Positions 1 to 8,912 of a DNA stretch of 64,000 nt are shown in pieces. The DNA lies in the NCBI RefSeq assembly GCF_030412785.1, contig NZ_CP125296.1, positions 62,001 through 126,000 of the forward strand. The letters run 5' to 3'. The position numbers and the translations under genes are program-made. The number at the start of each line of letters is the position of its first letter. Positions within the stretch are counted from its first letter, which is position 1. The notes under the pieces are model-generated. The model saw only the letters and a program-made list of their open reading frames with translations, ran no database searches and had not been told where the DNA came from. Origin of the DNA: Paraburkholderia sabiae (lineage in GTDB: Bacteria > Pseudomonadota > Gammaproteobacteria > Burkholderiales > Burkholderiaceae).

Positions 1-370
1 TGAGCTGATACGCGCGGCGCAGGAGCGACCGGACGCGCGCGAGCAGCACGCTCGTCGCCACCGGCTTCACGACGTAATCGTCGGCGCCCTTGTTCAGCAT
101 CGATGCGATGTCCGTCTCGCGGCTGCGGCTCGTCATGAACAGCACGGGCAGACGGTCGGAGAGGCTCTGACGCACCCACTTCAGCACCTCTTCGCCCGAC
201 ATGTCGGGCACGTTCCAGTCGAGCACCAGCAGATCGAATGTCTGACGGCGCAACTGCTTCACGAGCGCGGTGCCTTCGGCGAACGCATGACAATCGTGTC
301 CGTCGACCGCCAGCGATTGACAGACCAGATCGGCTTGCGCCACATCATCGTCCAGGACTGCAATTCTCAT
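1..370 (-). CDS. Response regulator, receiver domain (partial, cut by left edge)
   Basis: The first 123 codons of a two-component response regulator are visible; the rest lies beyond the left edge. The protein starts MRIAVLDDD, giving the acidic Mg2+ pocket at residues 7-9. The phospho-acceptor Asp is residue 51 in the stretch LLVLDWNVPDMSG. A switch Ser/Thr follows in FMTSRS, and the conserved Lys lies in DDYVVKPV near residue 105. This is a complete receiver domain. The ending at LLARVRSLLRRAYQL is typical of OmpR-type regulators just before the DNA-binding domain, but that domain is not visible, so the output type is an inference. No histidine kinase gene is present in the window. Confidence 0.9.
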   Translation of the reverse strand, partial: MRIAVLDDDVAQADLVCQSLAVDGHDCHAFAEGTALVKQLRRQTFDLLVLDWNVPDMSGEEVLKWVRQSLSDRLPVLFMTSRSRETDIASMLNKGADDYVVKPVATSVLLARVRSLLRRAYQL

Positions 371-990
371 AGAACCCCGCACGCGAAAACGTTCATCAAG
401 CCAATGGCGCGCAGGTAAAACAACGACGATTCAGATCGCTATGCGCCAACTTGCCCCGTTTGCCCGCGAATCGTCATCCGGCAACCGCCTGTTTTTCACA
501 ATCGAGGGGACAGTATAAAAAGAGGGCGCAATAAAATCATTTAAAGATTGTCAGATCGTGCGGTACGCCTCTTTTCGACATCGGGTGGTCCCCTTGCGCT
601 GACATATGACTGTCGTATATCGCCCCGTGCGATCGTATGAGTGGGCAGGTAAGCCTTTGTAAGCCCTGCGTGTGGCGCATTCGAAAAGAAATGCGCAATC
701 GCAGTTTCTCCCTGATTCTGCCTTTTTGAATGACGGACAGCCTTCGTTTTGAAACCGTGCCCGTACTATATGAGATTCATCGCTTGAAATCTTTTAGCAA
801 TTGTCAAGTGATGAAAACACTCGCCACTGAAAAATACGCTGCACGCATTCAAAACTTCACTAACATTATTTAGCAAACTGACAGACGCAGTTTTGTTAGT
901 CTGCCGATGTCGGACAAGCAAGGTCGTCGATGAAAAGCGCTGCAACTGATCGCAGCTTGAGCAATGCCACCTGACAATGCGAGGTTCATC
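371..990. other. 620-bp intergenic region
   Basis: There is no convincing gene here. Reading frames on the minus strand between about 766 and 1266 are shadows of the small plus-strand gene that follows. The stretch holds the promoter region of the response regulator and of the downstream small gene. It is richer in A and T around 500-560 and 780-880 than its surroundings. A 7-bp inverted repeat (GCGCATT at 675-681 with AATGCGC at 690-696, 8-nt loop) is the only structure noticed. No recognisable regulator site was found. Confidence 0.5.
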
Positions 991-1263
991 ATGCTGATGT
1001 GGATTGCAAACTGGGCAGCACGCCACGCTCCGACTCCCGAGAAGCAAGCCGAGCGCGCGCTGAATGAGTTGCGCATGGAACTGTTCCGCGCGGAACAGCA
1101 GGTCATGGACGCACAGTTGCGCGCCGAATATTTTCGCGCCCGTTTGCTCTTTCTCGAAGATGTCACACGACAGGGCATCGAAGCCGTATCCGATCAGCGC
1201 AAAGGACAGCAGGAATCGTCGCAACCGTCGCGGCCGGGCCCGCGGCTGAGCGCCGCGCAATAG
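991..1263 (+). CDS. Small conserved-looking hypothetical protein, 90 aa, helical
   Basis: The product is not recognised. The start at 991 is chosen because GAGG at 981-984 sits six bases upstream; an ATG at 964 in the same frame has no good ribosome site. The protein begins MLMWIANWAARHAPTPEKQAERALNELRM and is rich in Ala, Glu and Arg with regularly spaced Leu (residues about 20-65), suggesting one long amphipathic helix or coiled coil. The tail is rich in Ser, Pro and Arg. There is no signal peptide or membrane span. Codon use matches the neighbouring genes, which supports coding. It stands alone between a response regulator and a convergent terminator. Confidence 0.65.
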   Translation: MLMWIANWAARHAPTPEKQAERALNELRMELFRAEQQVMDAQLRAEYFRARLLFLEDVTRQGIEAVSDQRKGQQESSQPSRPGPRLSAAQ

Positions 1264-1291
1264 CATTCATGGACAGCGTTATTCACGGCGC

Positions 1292-1323
1292 AAAAAAAAG
1301 CCGCAGCATCAATCGCTGCGGCT
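1292..1323 (-). terminator. Rho-independent terminator of the FadB/FadJ-like gene
   Basis: A 9-bp perfect stem (AGCCGCAGC at 1299-1307 with GCTGCGGCT at 1315-1323) has a 7-nt loop. On the minus strand it is followed by a run of eight T (the A-run 1292-1299 on the plus strand). It lies about 125 bp past the stop of the minus-strand gene ending at 1447. On the plus strand no T-run follows, so it mainly serves the minus strand. Confidence 0.8.
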
Positions 1324-1446
1324 CTAACAATGCCACTTGCGGTACGGTCACCGCAGATTCATTCTCGGACTTTGCGCCGACTGCATCAACGGCGATTCCG
1401 TCGATTTGACTATCTTTAACACCCGCCGCTCACAGCCACTCGCTCA

Positions 1447-3567
1447 TCACGCAGCCTGATTCAGGCTCGCAAAAGTCGCACCGCGTTCGACGAGTTCCAC
1501 CAGCAGCGGCGACGGCTTCCAGAAGATCGGATCTTCCTTTTCAAACTCGCGGATATCCGCAAGCAACGCAGGCAAGCCGATCGTATCGGCGTAATGCATC
1601 GGACCGCCGCGATACGCGGGGAAACCGAAGCCGTTCATCAGCGTCACATCCACATCGAGCGGTCGCAGCGCAATGCGCTCGTGAATCACGTTCGCGCCTT
1701 CGTTGATCATCGCGGCCATGTAACGGCGCACGATCTGCTCGTCGGTGAATGCGCGCGGCGTCACGCCCGCGCGCTCGCGTTCTGTGTCGATGATCGCTTC
1801 GACTTCGGGATCGGGCATGCCACCGCGCTTGCCTTCTTCATACCGGTAGAAACCACGCGCCGTCTTCTGACCGAACCAGCCGCGCTCGCACAGTCGATCG
1901 GGAATCTGCACATAGCGCGCGTCGGGATTGCGCGTGGCCGCGCGGCGCTTGCGCGTCGCCCAGCCGATGTCGCCGCCCGCGAGGTCGATCACCTGATACG
2001 GTCCCATCGGAAAGCCCAACTCGCGCACCGCCTTGTCGATCTGATACGGCGACGCGCCGTCTTCCATCAGATGATCCGCCGCCGCGCGATACACCGCGAG
2101 CATCCGGTTGCCGATGAAGCCGTCGCACACGCCCGCGCGCACGGGCACCTTGCGCAGTTTCTTCGCGAGATCGAAGGCCGTCGCGACGACGTCGGCGCTC
2201 ACGCGCGCGGGCACGACGACTTCCAGCAGCTTCATGATGTGCGCGGGCGAGAAGAAGTGCAGGCCGATCACATCCTGCGGACGCGAGATGCTCGCCGCGA
2301 TCGCATCGATGTCGAGATACGACGTGTTGGTCGCGAGCACGGCGCCCTGCTTGCACACGCGGTCGAGTTCCGCGAACACGGCCTGCTTCACTGCCATGTC
2401 TTCGAACACGGCTTCGATCACGACATCGACTTCGGCAAGCGCTTCATACGACGTGCTGCCGCTGAATCGCGCGAGCTTCTTCGCCTTGGCGTCGTCGGTG
2501 AGACGTCCTTTCGCGATCAGGCCGTCATACACTTTTTCGACGTGCGCACGGCCGCGTGCGAGCGATGCGTCGTCGCGCTCGACCATCGTCACCGGCAAAC
2601 CAGCGTCGAGCAGCGCGACGGCGATGCCCGCGCCCATCGTGCCGCCGCCGACCACGCCGACGGAAGCGACCGGCCTCGGTTGCGCGCTGCGCGTTTCCGG
2701 CGCTTTCTGCACTTCACGTTCAGCCTGGAACGCGTGGACGAGCGCCGAGCGCTGCGGACTGTCGAGACATTCGAGAAACTGCGCACGCTCGAAACGCAGA
2801 CCATCTTCGAACGGCAACGTCAGCGCAGCTTCGACACAATCGACGATCTTCAGCGGCGACAGCAGACCGCGCGATTTCTTCGCGGCATCGGCGCGCGCGG
2901 CGGCAATCGCGGCTGCGCTCGCGTCCTTGTCGGCGAGCGCCTGCGCATCGCGCGTGCGGCGCACCGGCGCATGATCGACCAACAGTTGCTGCGTGTACGC
3001 GAGGCCTTCGGCGAGCACGTCATCGCTCTGTCCGACGCGATCGACGAGTCCGAGCTTCAGCGCCTGCTGCTCGCCGATATGCTTGCCGCTCAGCATCAGC
3101 GACAACGCCGCTTCTGCGCCGATCAGACGCGACGCGCGCTGTGTGCCGCCCGCGCCCGGCAACAGGCCGAGCAGCACTTCGGGCAAGCCGAGTTTCGCGC
3201 CCGCCACCGCGAGCCGGTAATGCGCCGCGAGCGCAATTTCGAGCCCACCGCCCAGCGCCGCGCCATGAATCGCGACGACGACCGGCTTGCTGCACGCTTC
3301 GATGCGGTTGCACACGTCGGGCAGCGTCGGCATTTGCGGCGGCTTGCCGAATTCGCGGATATCCGCGCCCGCGATGAAATTGCGCCCCGCGCCGAGGATC
3401 AGCACCGCCCGCGCCGCCGCGTTCGCTTCGGCGGCCTCGATGGCCGCGACGAGACCGCGCGGGACATCGACGCCCAGCGCGTTGACGGGCGGGTTATCGA
3501 CGGTAACGAGCAGGATGTTGCCGCGCAATTCATGCGAAACGGGCGCGGTAGTGGGGGTCGGCGTCAC
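1447..3567 (-). CDS. 3-hydroxyacyl-CoA dehydrogenase / enoyl-CoA hydratase, bifunctional (FadB/FadJ family)
   Basis: This 706-residue protein hydrates enoyl-CoA and then oxidises 3-hydroxyacyl-CoA with NAD+ in beta-oxidation. The N-terminal crotonase domain (about 15-200) has the oxyanion-hole stretch FIAGADIREFG, and catalytic glutamates in GGGLEIALA and GLPEVLLGLLPGAGGTQR. The dehydrogenase part starts near residue 300 with the Rossmann motif GVVGGGTMGAGIA and has the catalytic His in LHFFSPAHIMKLLEVV, followed by two C-terminal 3HCDH domains. A GTG start at 3567 is chosen because GGAG lies nine bases upstream and the protein then has the usual family length; the open frame reaches 3927 but would overlap the divergent LysR gene. 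No thiolase gene is adjacent. Confidence 0.9.
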   Translation of the reverse strand: MTPTPTTAPVSHELRGNILLVTVDNPPVNALGVDVPRGLVAAIEAAEANAAARAVLILGAGRNFIAGADIREFGKPPQMPTLPDVCNRIEACSKPVVVAIHGAALGGGLEIALAAHYRLAVAGAKLGLPEVLLGLLPGAGGTQRASRLIGAEAALSLMLSGKHIGEQQALKLGLVDRVGQSDDVLAEGLAYTQQLLVDHAPVRRTRDAQALADKDASAAAIAAARADAAKKSRGLLSPLKIVDCVEAALTLPFEDGLRFERAQFLECLDSPQRSALVHAFQAEREVQKAPETRSAQPRPVASVGVVGGGTMGAGIAVALLDAGLPVTMVERDDASLARGRAHVEKVYDGLIAKGRLTDDAKAKKLARFSGSTSYEALAEVDVVIEAVFEDMAVKQAVFAELDRVCKQGAVLATNTSYLDIDAIAASISRPQDVIGLHFFSPAHIMKLLEVVVPARVSADVVATAFDLAKKLRKVPVRAGVCDGFIGNRMLAVYRAAADHLMEDGASPYQIDKAVRELGFPMGPYQVIDLAGGDIGWATRKRRAATRNPDARYVQIPDRLCERGWFGQKTARGFYRYEEGKRGGMPDPEVEAIIDTERERAGVTPRAFTDEQIVRRYMAAMINEGANVIHERIALRPLDVDVTLMNGFGFPAYRGGPMHYADTIGLPALLADIREFEKEDPIFWKPSPLLVELVERGATFASLNQAA

Positions 3568-3651
3568 GGTCTGTGTCTCCTCGTGCGGCAGATGAGCGGA
3601 ATCGCAGACGATTGTCCTGGCGATAAACACAATTGACAATCTCAGCACGGA

Positions 3652-3666
3652 TTGACAGAGTGTCAA
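3652..3666. promoter_or_regulatory. Palindromic operator candidate between fadB/J-like and LysR genes
   Basis: TTGACA-GAG-TGTCAA is a perfect 6-bp inverted repeat with a 3-bp spacer in the divergent promoter region. Further TTGACA elements lie near 3632 and 3669. LysR regulators commonly bind such sites between their own gene and a divergent target, so this is the likely site of the adjacent LysR protein. The palindrome covers the TTG that would be the most upstream start of that gene. Confidence 0.55.
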
Positions 3667-3690
3667 GTCATCTTTGACAGTAACGCCGCC

Positions 3691-4608
3691 TTGGACGTCA
3701 ACGCGCTCACGCTGCTGGTCGAGATCATCGATGCCGGCAACCTCAGCGAGGCTGCACGGCGGCTCAAGATGACTCGCGCCAATGTCAGCTATCACCTCAA
3801 TCAGTTCGAGAAGTCGCTCGGCCTGCAACTGGTCAGGCGCACAACGCGTCGCGTCGAGCCGACCGAGATCGGGCTGAAACTCTACGAGCATGGCCGCGCG
3901 ATCCGCAATTCGCTGCTGGCCGCGCAAGAGTCCGTGTCGACACTCGGCGAAAGTCTGCAGGGCCGTGTGCGTTTATCCGTGCCGAGCGGCTACGGCCAAC
4001 TGGTGATGTCGGCGTGGCTGATCGCGTTCAAACGCGCGTATCCCGGCATCGTGCTCGACGTGATGTTCGAAAACCGCGTCGAAGACCTGCTGCGCGATGA
4101 AGTGGACATTGCCGTGCGCGTGATGTCGGAGCCGCCGCAAAATCTCGTCGCGCGCGATATGGGACCGGTGCGCTGGGTGGCGTGCGCGTCGACGGCGTAT
4201 GCCGCGCAGCACGGCATGCCCGCCGAACTCGAAGCCCTGCGCACCGCGCCGCTGATTACGTCGGCGGTAGTCGGCAGGCAACTGCGTCTCGCTGCCTATC
4301 TGAACGACGAGCGACACGAGGTGATGCTCGAGCCCGGCGTGATCTCCGAGAATTTTCTGTTCTTGCGCGAAGCGGTTCTGGCAGGACTGGGCGTCGGACT
4401 CGTGCCCGACTACGTGGTGCATGACGACATCCGGCGCGGCGACGTCGTCACCGCGCTGGATACGTGGCGGCTCAGCATCTTCGGCACGAACATGTACATG
4501 CTCTACATGCCGAACCTGCACCACACGCGCGCGACGGCGCAGTTCATCGAGTTCATGCTCGACGAAGCGCGCAAGGCAGGACGCGGCTTGCCGTCAACGC
4601 GCGCGTAA
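3691..4608 (+). CDS. LysR-family transcriptional regulator
   Basis: The protein is a LysR-type DNA-binding regulator, probably of the divergent beta-oxidation gene. The N-terminal winged helix-turn-helix reads GNLSEAARRLKMTRANVSYHLNQFEKSLG, followed by an effector-binding domain (about residues 85-290) containing GRVRLSVPSGYG and GLGVGLVPDYVV. The frame is open from a TTG at 3652, but that codon lies in the operator palindrome. The TTG at 3691, giving MDVNALTLLVEIIDAGN and 305 residues, matches the usual LysR start and length and is preferred; neither has a strong ribosome site. The gene is divergent from the FadB/FadJ-like gene and convergent with IclR, 12 bp away. Confidence 0.88.
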   Translation: MDVNALTLLVEIIDAGNLSEAARRLKMTRANVSYHLNQFEKSLGLQLVRRTTRRVEPTEIGLKLYEHGRAIRNSLLAAQESVSTLGESLQGRVRLSVPSGYGQLVMSAWLIAFKRAYPGIVLDVMFENRVEDLLRDEVDIAVRVMSEPPQNLVARDMGPVRWVACASTAYAAQHGMPAELEALRTAPLITSAVVGRQLRLAAYLNDERHEVMLEPGVISENFLFLREAVLAGLGVGLVPDYVVHDDIRRGDVVTALDTWRLSIFGTNMYMLYMPNLHHTRATAQFIEFMLDEARKAGRGLPSTRA

Positions 4609-4620
4609 GCACGCTTCCCG

Positions 4621-5505
4621 CTACACCTTCGCGACAGCTTTGGCGCGTTTCTTACCTTCGCTCGCGGGCTTCTCCGCTTTTTCAGGCGTCGCGGCAACAA
4701 TGCCCGCGCGCTTGAAGTACGGCGAACTCAGCGTCGCTGCGCCCATGTCCGACGCGGCGCTCAGCAGCGACGGCGCGAGTTCCTTCAATCGCGATTCCGG
4801 CAACCGGCTGGTCGGCCCGGCAAGACTGACGATCCCCACGACTTCGTTCGTGACGGGATTGCGCACGGGCGCGGCAATCGACGTCGTGCCCGCTTCGTAC
4901 GTTTCGATCGCGACGCCGTAGCCGCGCTGACGCGCGCCGTTCAGATCCTTGAGGAACTGCTGGATCGTTTTCGGTGCGCGCGGCGCGTTCAGCGACTTCG
5001 CGGCGAGTCCGCCCTGCTTCGAGACGAGTTCGATCGCGCGTTCGTCCGACAGCGTCGACAGCCACGCCTGGCCGCTTGCCGTGCAATGCAGCGGCGGCTG
5101 GCTGCCCATGTCCGGGTCGTAGCGCAAACCGGACTTCGCGCCCTGTGCCTTGCCAACGAAGGTCAGATGATCGTCCTCGACGACGCCCAGCCGCGCCAGT
5201 TCGCCGGACGTTTCCGCGAGCCGGTCGAGCACCGGCTGCGAAATGTCGAACACGCCGCTCGTCGACAGATAGATCAGCGCGAGCGACACCAGCTTCAGCG
5301 CGAGCATGTATTCGCCATGGTCTTCGTCCTGACGCACGAAGCCTTCTTCGATCAGCATCGACAGCAGCCGATGCGTGCCGCTGCGCGGAATGTTGAGCGT
5401 ATCGGCGATCGCCGCGAGCGGCATGCGGCCGCCGTTCTTCGCCAGCAGTTCGAGCACTGCCAGCGCCCGCTCCAGATTGCCTGCCATGTGGGTAGTCTCA
5501 TTCAA
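4621..5505 (-). CDS. IclR-family transcriptional regulator
   Basis: This 294-residue protein has the IclR layout. A winged helix-turn-helix covers about residues 8-70 (MPLAAIADTLNIPRSGTHRLLSMLIEEGFV). An effector-binding GAF-like domain (about 85-265) has RYDPDMGSQPPLHCTASGQAWLS and GVAIETYEAGTTSIAAPVRN. A Lys/Ala-rich tail follows. Family members sense small organic acids or aromatics and bind 15-bp palindromes related to TGGAAATNATTTCCA. Close relatives of that box occur at 8913-8927 and 11005-11019, in the two divergent promoter regions of this island, so it is the best candidate for local control. Its own upstream region has inverted ATTCCA/TGGAAT arms at 5531-5545. Confidence 0.93.
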   Translation of the reverse strand: MNETTHMAGNLERALAVLELLAKNGGRMPLAAIADTLNIPRSGTHRLLSMLIEEGFVRQDEDHGEYMLALKLVSLALIYLSTSGVFDISQPVLDRLAETSGELARLGVVEDDHLTFVGKAQGAKSGLRYDPDMGSQPPLHCTASGQAWLSTLSDERAIELVSKQGGLAAKSLNAPRAPKTIQQFLKDLNGARQRGYGVAIETYEAGTTSIAAPVRNPVTNEVVGIVSLAGPTSRLPESRLKELAPSLLSAASDMGAATLSSPYFKRAGIVAATPEKAEKPASEGKKRAKAVAKV

Positions 5506-5530
5506 TCAGTCATGCGCAAATGAGAACACG

Positions 5531-5545
5531 ATTCCACACTGGAAT
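5531..5545. promoter_or_regulatory. Inverted repeat upstream of the IclR gene (possible autoregulatory site)
   Basis: ATTCCA-CAC-TGGAAT lies 26-40 bp upstream of the IclR start codon. The arms use the same half-site as the boxes at 8913 and 11005 but in everted order (TTCCA before TGGAA). Autoregulation is common for IclR proteins; whether the everted arrangement is bound is unknown. Confidence 0.4.
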
Positions 5546-5616
5546 TCAAGCGGATTCGTGCTTCAGGCCGCATGACAGGTCATCGCGTGAGTGGCGATAA
5601 ACGCTCAGTTTGTCGC

Positions 5617-6450
5617 TCAGGTCGTCGCGTAAGCCTGTTCGATGACGGCAAGCGTCGCTTCGCGCAAGCGGCGCGCGCGTTCGACTGCGGGTGTCGTCTT
5701 CGCCCACTGCTCGGTCGGCACTTCGATGCTGACGGGCAGATGATCCGGCAACGCTCGCAGAATGCCCGCGAGATCGAGACCGCCTTCGCCCGGAATCATC
5801 CGTTCGCAGCGCGCCTGGAAGAGCAACGTGTCGAGGTCCGTGGGACGCTCGGCGGGCGCGTCGCAGAACTGCACGTAGCCGAAGTAGTCGCGCGGCAGCG
5901 AGCGCAATTCATCCAGCGAACAGGCCGCGCGATCGAAATGCAGCGGATCGATGATGAGCCCCGTATTGCGCTTGCCGCTCGCCTTCACGACGCGCGCGCC
6001 CTGCGTGATGTTCTTCACGTCCGTCCATGGCATCGGTTCGAGCGAAGGCGAAAGGCCGAGCGGCGCCGCAAGATCGCACAGCTTGCCGAGGTTGTCGACG
6101 GTGCGCGCTTCGTCGGGATCGTTGCCCGCTACGAGCACGTAGCGCGCGCCGAGTTCGGCGGCCGTTTCGAGCATCGGTTTGAACGACGCGACATCCGTCT
6201 CCGGCTTGAGGCGGATGATCTCGACGTCGAGCACGCGCATGCCCGTGTCCTTCAGCACCGCGAGCGTTTCGCGCCGGAGCGGCGTATCGCCGACGATGTC
6301 GTGCCGCACTTCATGATCCGTCGCGGGCAACAGACGCAGGCCGACGAAGTCGTAGCCCGCGTCGACTGCGCATTGAACCATCTGCGGCGGAGCGAGTTCG
6401 AGTGCCGTCAGCGCCGACAGCGACAGCGCCCGCGATTGAGCCTGGCTCAT
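5617..6450 (-). CDS. Sugar phosphate isomerase/epimerase-like TIM-barrel protein
   Basis: The 277-residue protein fits the xylose-isomerase-like TIM-barrel fold (AP endonuclease family 2). Metal-ligand and active-site stretches can be seen: SLEPMPWTD, GLIIDPLHFDR, YVQFCDAP and ISIEVPTEQW, with a Glu/Asp/His spacing usual for this fold. Members isomerise, epimerise or dehydrate sugars, inositols and hydroaromatic acids; the substrate cannot be told. It is the third gene of a minus-strand run: FAD dehydrogenase and NIPSNAP (overlapping by 4 bp), then this gene 49 bp later. That grouping, and the IclR box at its head, places it in the island's catabolic pathway. Confidence 0.85.
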   Translation of the reverse strand: MSQAQSRALSLSALTALELAPPQMVQCAVDAGYDFVGLRLLPATDHEVRHDIVGDTPLRRETLAVLKDTGMRVLDVEIIRLKPETDVASFKPMLETAAELGARYVLVAGNDPDEARTVDNLGKLCDLAAPLGLSPSLEPMPWTDVKNITQGARVVKASGKRNTGLIIDPLHFDRAACSLDELRSLPRDYFGYVQFCDAPAERPTDLDTLLFQARCERMIPGEGGLDLAGILRALPDHLPVSIEVPTEQWAKTTPAVERARRLREATLAVIEQAYATT

Positions 6451-6499
6451 GGTGTCTCCTTTATCCGTTTTCGTGTTTCGCGTTTCGTGTTCAGTCCGT

Positions 6500-7111
6500 T
6501 CAGCGCAGCGGCGAGAAAGGCGCGGGCATGTAGATCGTCGATTCCATCGTCGTCAGATGCGCGGGTCCGCCCTTCGGCGGCCAGATGCCGTCTTTCACGG
6601 CTTCCGCGCGAATCCGCGAACGCTCGTCGACGCTCGCGTACGGCCAGATGTTCAGAAAGCGCGGCACGGTGCCGTCGAGCGAATACATCGCGCCGATCAG
6701 CGGCGAACGCTTCGTGCGCTCGGGAACGGCTTGTTCCCATGCGTCGATCGTATGTTGAAGGCTGGCGAGCTTCGTGCCGTACACGCGCATTTCATAGATG
6801 CCGCCATGCACGGCGGGTTCGATCGGCGGCAAAAACGGGAAGAGCGCGTAGCTTTCCACCTTCACATCAACGACGAACTCGCCGCATCCGAACGGATTGC
6901 CTTCGAGCAACAGACGCTTGCGCTCGTTCACCAGCGCCGCTTCCGATTCGAAGCCGCGCAGCACCATCACCTTGCCGAGCGCGCCGATATCCGAATACCA
7001 GCAGCCGAGCAGCGTCGCGCCCGCCTGATTGCCGTTCGCCTTGATGCTTTCGAAAACCTGCGCGTTCGTGCCGATTTTCACCGCCAGCATGACCGTGTCA
7101 TACAGTGTCAT
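6500..7111 (-). CDS. NIPSNAP-family protein
   Basis: This 203-residue protein carries two ferredoxin-like NIPSNAP units. The C-terminal one is clear: IYEMRVYGTKLASLQHTIDAWEQAVPERT, then IGAMYSLDGTVPRFLNIWPYASVDERSRIR, a typical strand-helix pattern with the conserved W-Y. The N-terminal half (about 1-100) is a diverged copy. Family members occur beside dehydrogenases in bacterial degradation operons, but their biochemical role is not settled. The start codon overlaps the stop of the upstream FAD dehydrogenase by four bases (ATGA), so the two are translationally coupled and probably work on the same compound. Confidence 0.85.
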   Translation of the reverse strand: MTLYDTVMLAVKIGTNAQVFESIKANGNQAGATLLGCWYSDIGALGKVMVLRGFESEAALVNERKRLLLEGNPFGCGEFVVDVKVESYALFPFLPPIEPAVHGGIYEMRVYGTKLASLQHTIDAWEQAVPERTKRSPLIGAMYSLDGTVPRFLNIWPYASVDERSRIRAEAVKDGIWPPKGGPAHLTTMESTIYMPAPFSPLR

Positions 7112-8859
7112 TGCAGTGTTCCTTTGATGTGAATGGATGAGCAGGCGCGCGTCTCGTCATGCGTCGCGCCAGCGAGAAAAAGTCCCGCGAGATAGCCGAA
7201 CGTCATCGCCGGTCCGAGCGTGATGCCTCCGCTCGGATAGCAGCCGCCCATCATGCTCGCGCTGTCGTTGCCGACTGCGTAAAGGCCGGGAATCGCGCGG
7301 TCGTTGCGGTCGAGCACGCGCGCGTTCGCATCGGTGGCGAGGCCCGAGAAGGTGCCGAGACTGCCGGGCAGCAATTTCACCGCGTAGAACGGGCCACTTT
7401 CGATCGGCGCGTTGCACGGATTGGGCTTGTGTTCCATGTCGCCTTGCACGCGGTTATACGGCGTCGAGCCTTTGTGGAATTGCGGATCGAAGCCGTCTTT
7501 CGCGTAGGTGTTGTAGGCCGAGACGGTGTTCTCCAAACCTTGAGGGTTGATGCCGCATGCCGTAGCGAGTTCGGCGAGTGTCGCGCCGCGCTTCAGGTAG
7601 CCGGAGCGGACATACGGCGTAACCGGGAACGGAAACGGCTTCGAAAAACCCAGCCCATAACGCCGCTGAAAACGCTGATCGCAGATCAGCCACGCGCACA
7701 CTTCCTGGCCCGCAGGCGTGGTGCCGAGCAAAGCCGAAATGAAATCGTGATACGACGACGCTTCGTTGACGAAGCGCTGCCCTGCGCGCGTGACGGCAAT
7801 CACGCCGGGCTTCGCGCGTTCGATCAGATGCGGAAACGCGACATCCGGCGCGCCGCCACGTTGCGGCACGAGCGACACAGGCGCCCACGCAGCGGGCGCA
7901 TCGAGCGACCCGTCGAACATTCCGCCGATCGATTCGCCGAGCCGAATGCCGTCGCCCGTATTGCTGAGCGGCGCCGCCGACCAGTGCTCACGCCCCGACG
8001 GCGTATAAGCGAACTCGCGTGCGCGCCGTTCGACGTCGTGCGGAAAGCCGCCGCAGGCGAGCACGACGCCGCGCGCCGCACGCACTTCATGCACGACACC
8101 TTCGATCTCCACACGCGCACCCGTGACGCGCGCATCGTCGCGCAGCAAACCGATCGCTTTGGCGCGCGTGCGCAGATCGACATTGCGATCAGCCGCCGAC
8201 TTCAACAGCCGCGCGACGAGCGCGTTGCCGTTGACGAGATGCATCGAGCGTCCGTAGCGCAGCTTCTGCCACGCGAACGTCGCGAGCCTGCGCGTCACAT
8301 ACAGCGCCGATTTCAGTGAGCGCGTCGCGCGATAAAAATGCGCGAGGTCTTGCCCCGACGCAATGGCCATTCCCTTCAGCGTGACGACGCCCAGCGGCTC
8401 GCGCAGCTTGTGAATCAGCGCGCCGAGTTCGCGCCCATCGAACGGCATCGCGCACACGGAACGGCCACCCGTTCCCGCGCCCGGCGTCGTGTGGAAATCG
8501 GGGATGCGATTGCCGTCGATAAAACGCATCGCCGTGTTGCGCTCGAAAAACTCGATCATCTCCGGGCCGCGTTCGAGCAGCGCATCTGCCTTCGCCGCAT
8601 CGAACTGCGTGCCGAGTTCGTTCTTCAGATAGCCGCGCGGCGCGTCGATGTCTTCGCGAATACCCGCCGCCGTCGCGAGCAGATTGCGCGGAATCCACAT
8701 CCAGCCACCCGACCACGCGGTCGTGCCGCCGAACACGTCCTCTTTCTCCGCGACGATCACGCGCAAGCCCTGGGCCGCCGCCGTGACGGCCGCCGACAGC
8801 CCGCCCGCGCCGGAACCCAGCACCAGCACATCGCATTCGAGAATCGGTTCACGTTTCAT
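7108..8859 (-). CDS. FAD-dependent dehydrogenase (FAD_binding_2; 3-ketosteroid dehydrogenase/fumarate reductase-like)
   Basis: A 583-residue flavoprotein. The dinucleotide-binding site is at the N-terminus (CDVLVLGSGAGGLSAAVTAAAQG, then an acidic strand end VIVAEKEDVFGGTTAWSGGWMWIP). The C-terminal FAD segment reads IPGLYAVGNDSASMMGGCYPSGGITLGPAMTFGYLAG. The YPSGGITLGPAMTFG ending is like 3-ketosteroid delta-1-dehydrogenases and related flavocytochrome c enzymes, which add or remove hydrogen beside a carbonyl. It heads a minus-strand run with NIPSNAP and a TIM-barrel enzyme, and faces the epimerase gene across an IclR-box-like palindrome. A second enzyme of this family is at 17565-19334. Confidence 0.9.
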   Translation of the reverse strand: MKREPILECDVLVLGSGAGGLSAAVTAAAQGLRVIVAEKEDVFGGTTAWSGGWMWIPRNLLATAAGIREDIDAPRGYLKNELGTQFDAAKADALLERGPEMIEFFERNTAMRFIDGNRIPDFHTTPGAGTGGRSVCAMPFDGRELGALIHKLREPLGVVTLKGMAIASGQDLAHFYRATRSLKSALYVTRRLATFAWQKLRYGRSMHLVNGNALVARLLKSAADRNVDLRTRAKAIGLLRDDARVTGARVEIEGVVHEVRAARGVVLACGGFPHDVERRAREFAYTPSGREHWSAAPLSNTGDGIRLGESIGGMFDGSLDAPAAWAPVSLVPQRGGAPDVAFPHLIERAKPGVIAVTRAGQRFVNEASSYHDFISALLGTTPAGQEVCAWLICDQRFQRRYGLGFSKPFPFPVTPYVRSGYLKRGATLAELATACGINPQGLENTVSAYNTYAKDGFDPQFHKGSTPYNRVQGDMEHKPNPCNAPIESGPFYAVKLLPGSLGTFSGLATDANARVLDRNDRAIPGLYAVGNDSASMMGGCYPSGGITLGPAMTFGYLAGLFLAGATHDETRACSSIHIKGTLQ

Positions 8860-8912
8860 CTTCGGTTCTGCTCGTCCGGGGAATTCACCAACTATGGAAC
8901 TAACTTTCTTTC

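Noticed and set aside
766..1266. 166-residue minus-strand frame
   Set aside because: Shadow of the small plus-strand gene at 991-1263; composition unlike real local genes.
1594..3636. 680-residue plus-strand frame
   Set aside because: Antisense to the FadB/FadJ-like gene, with only Arg/His-rich low-information sequence.
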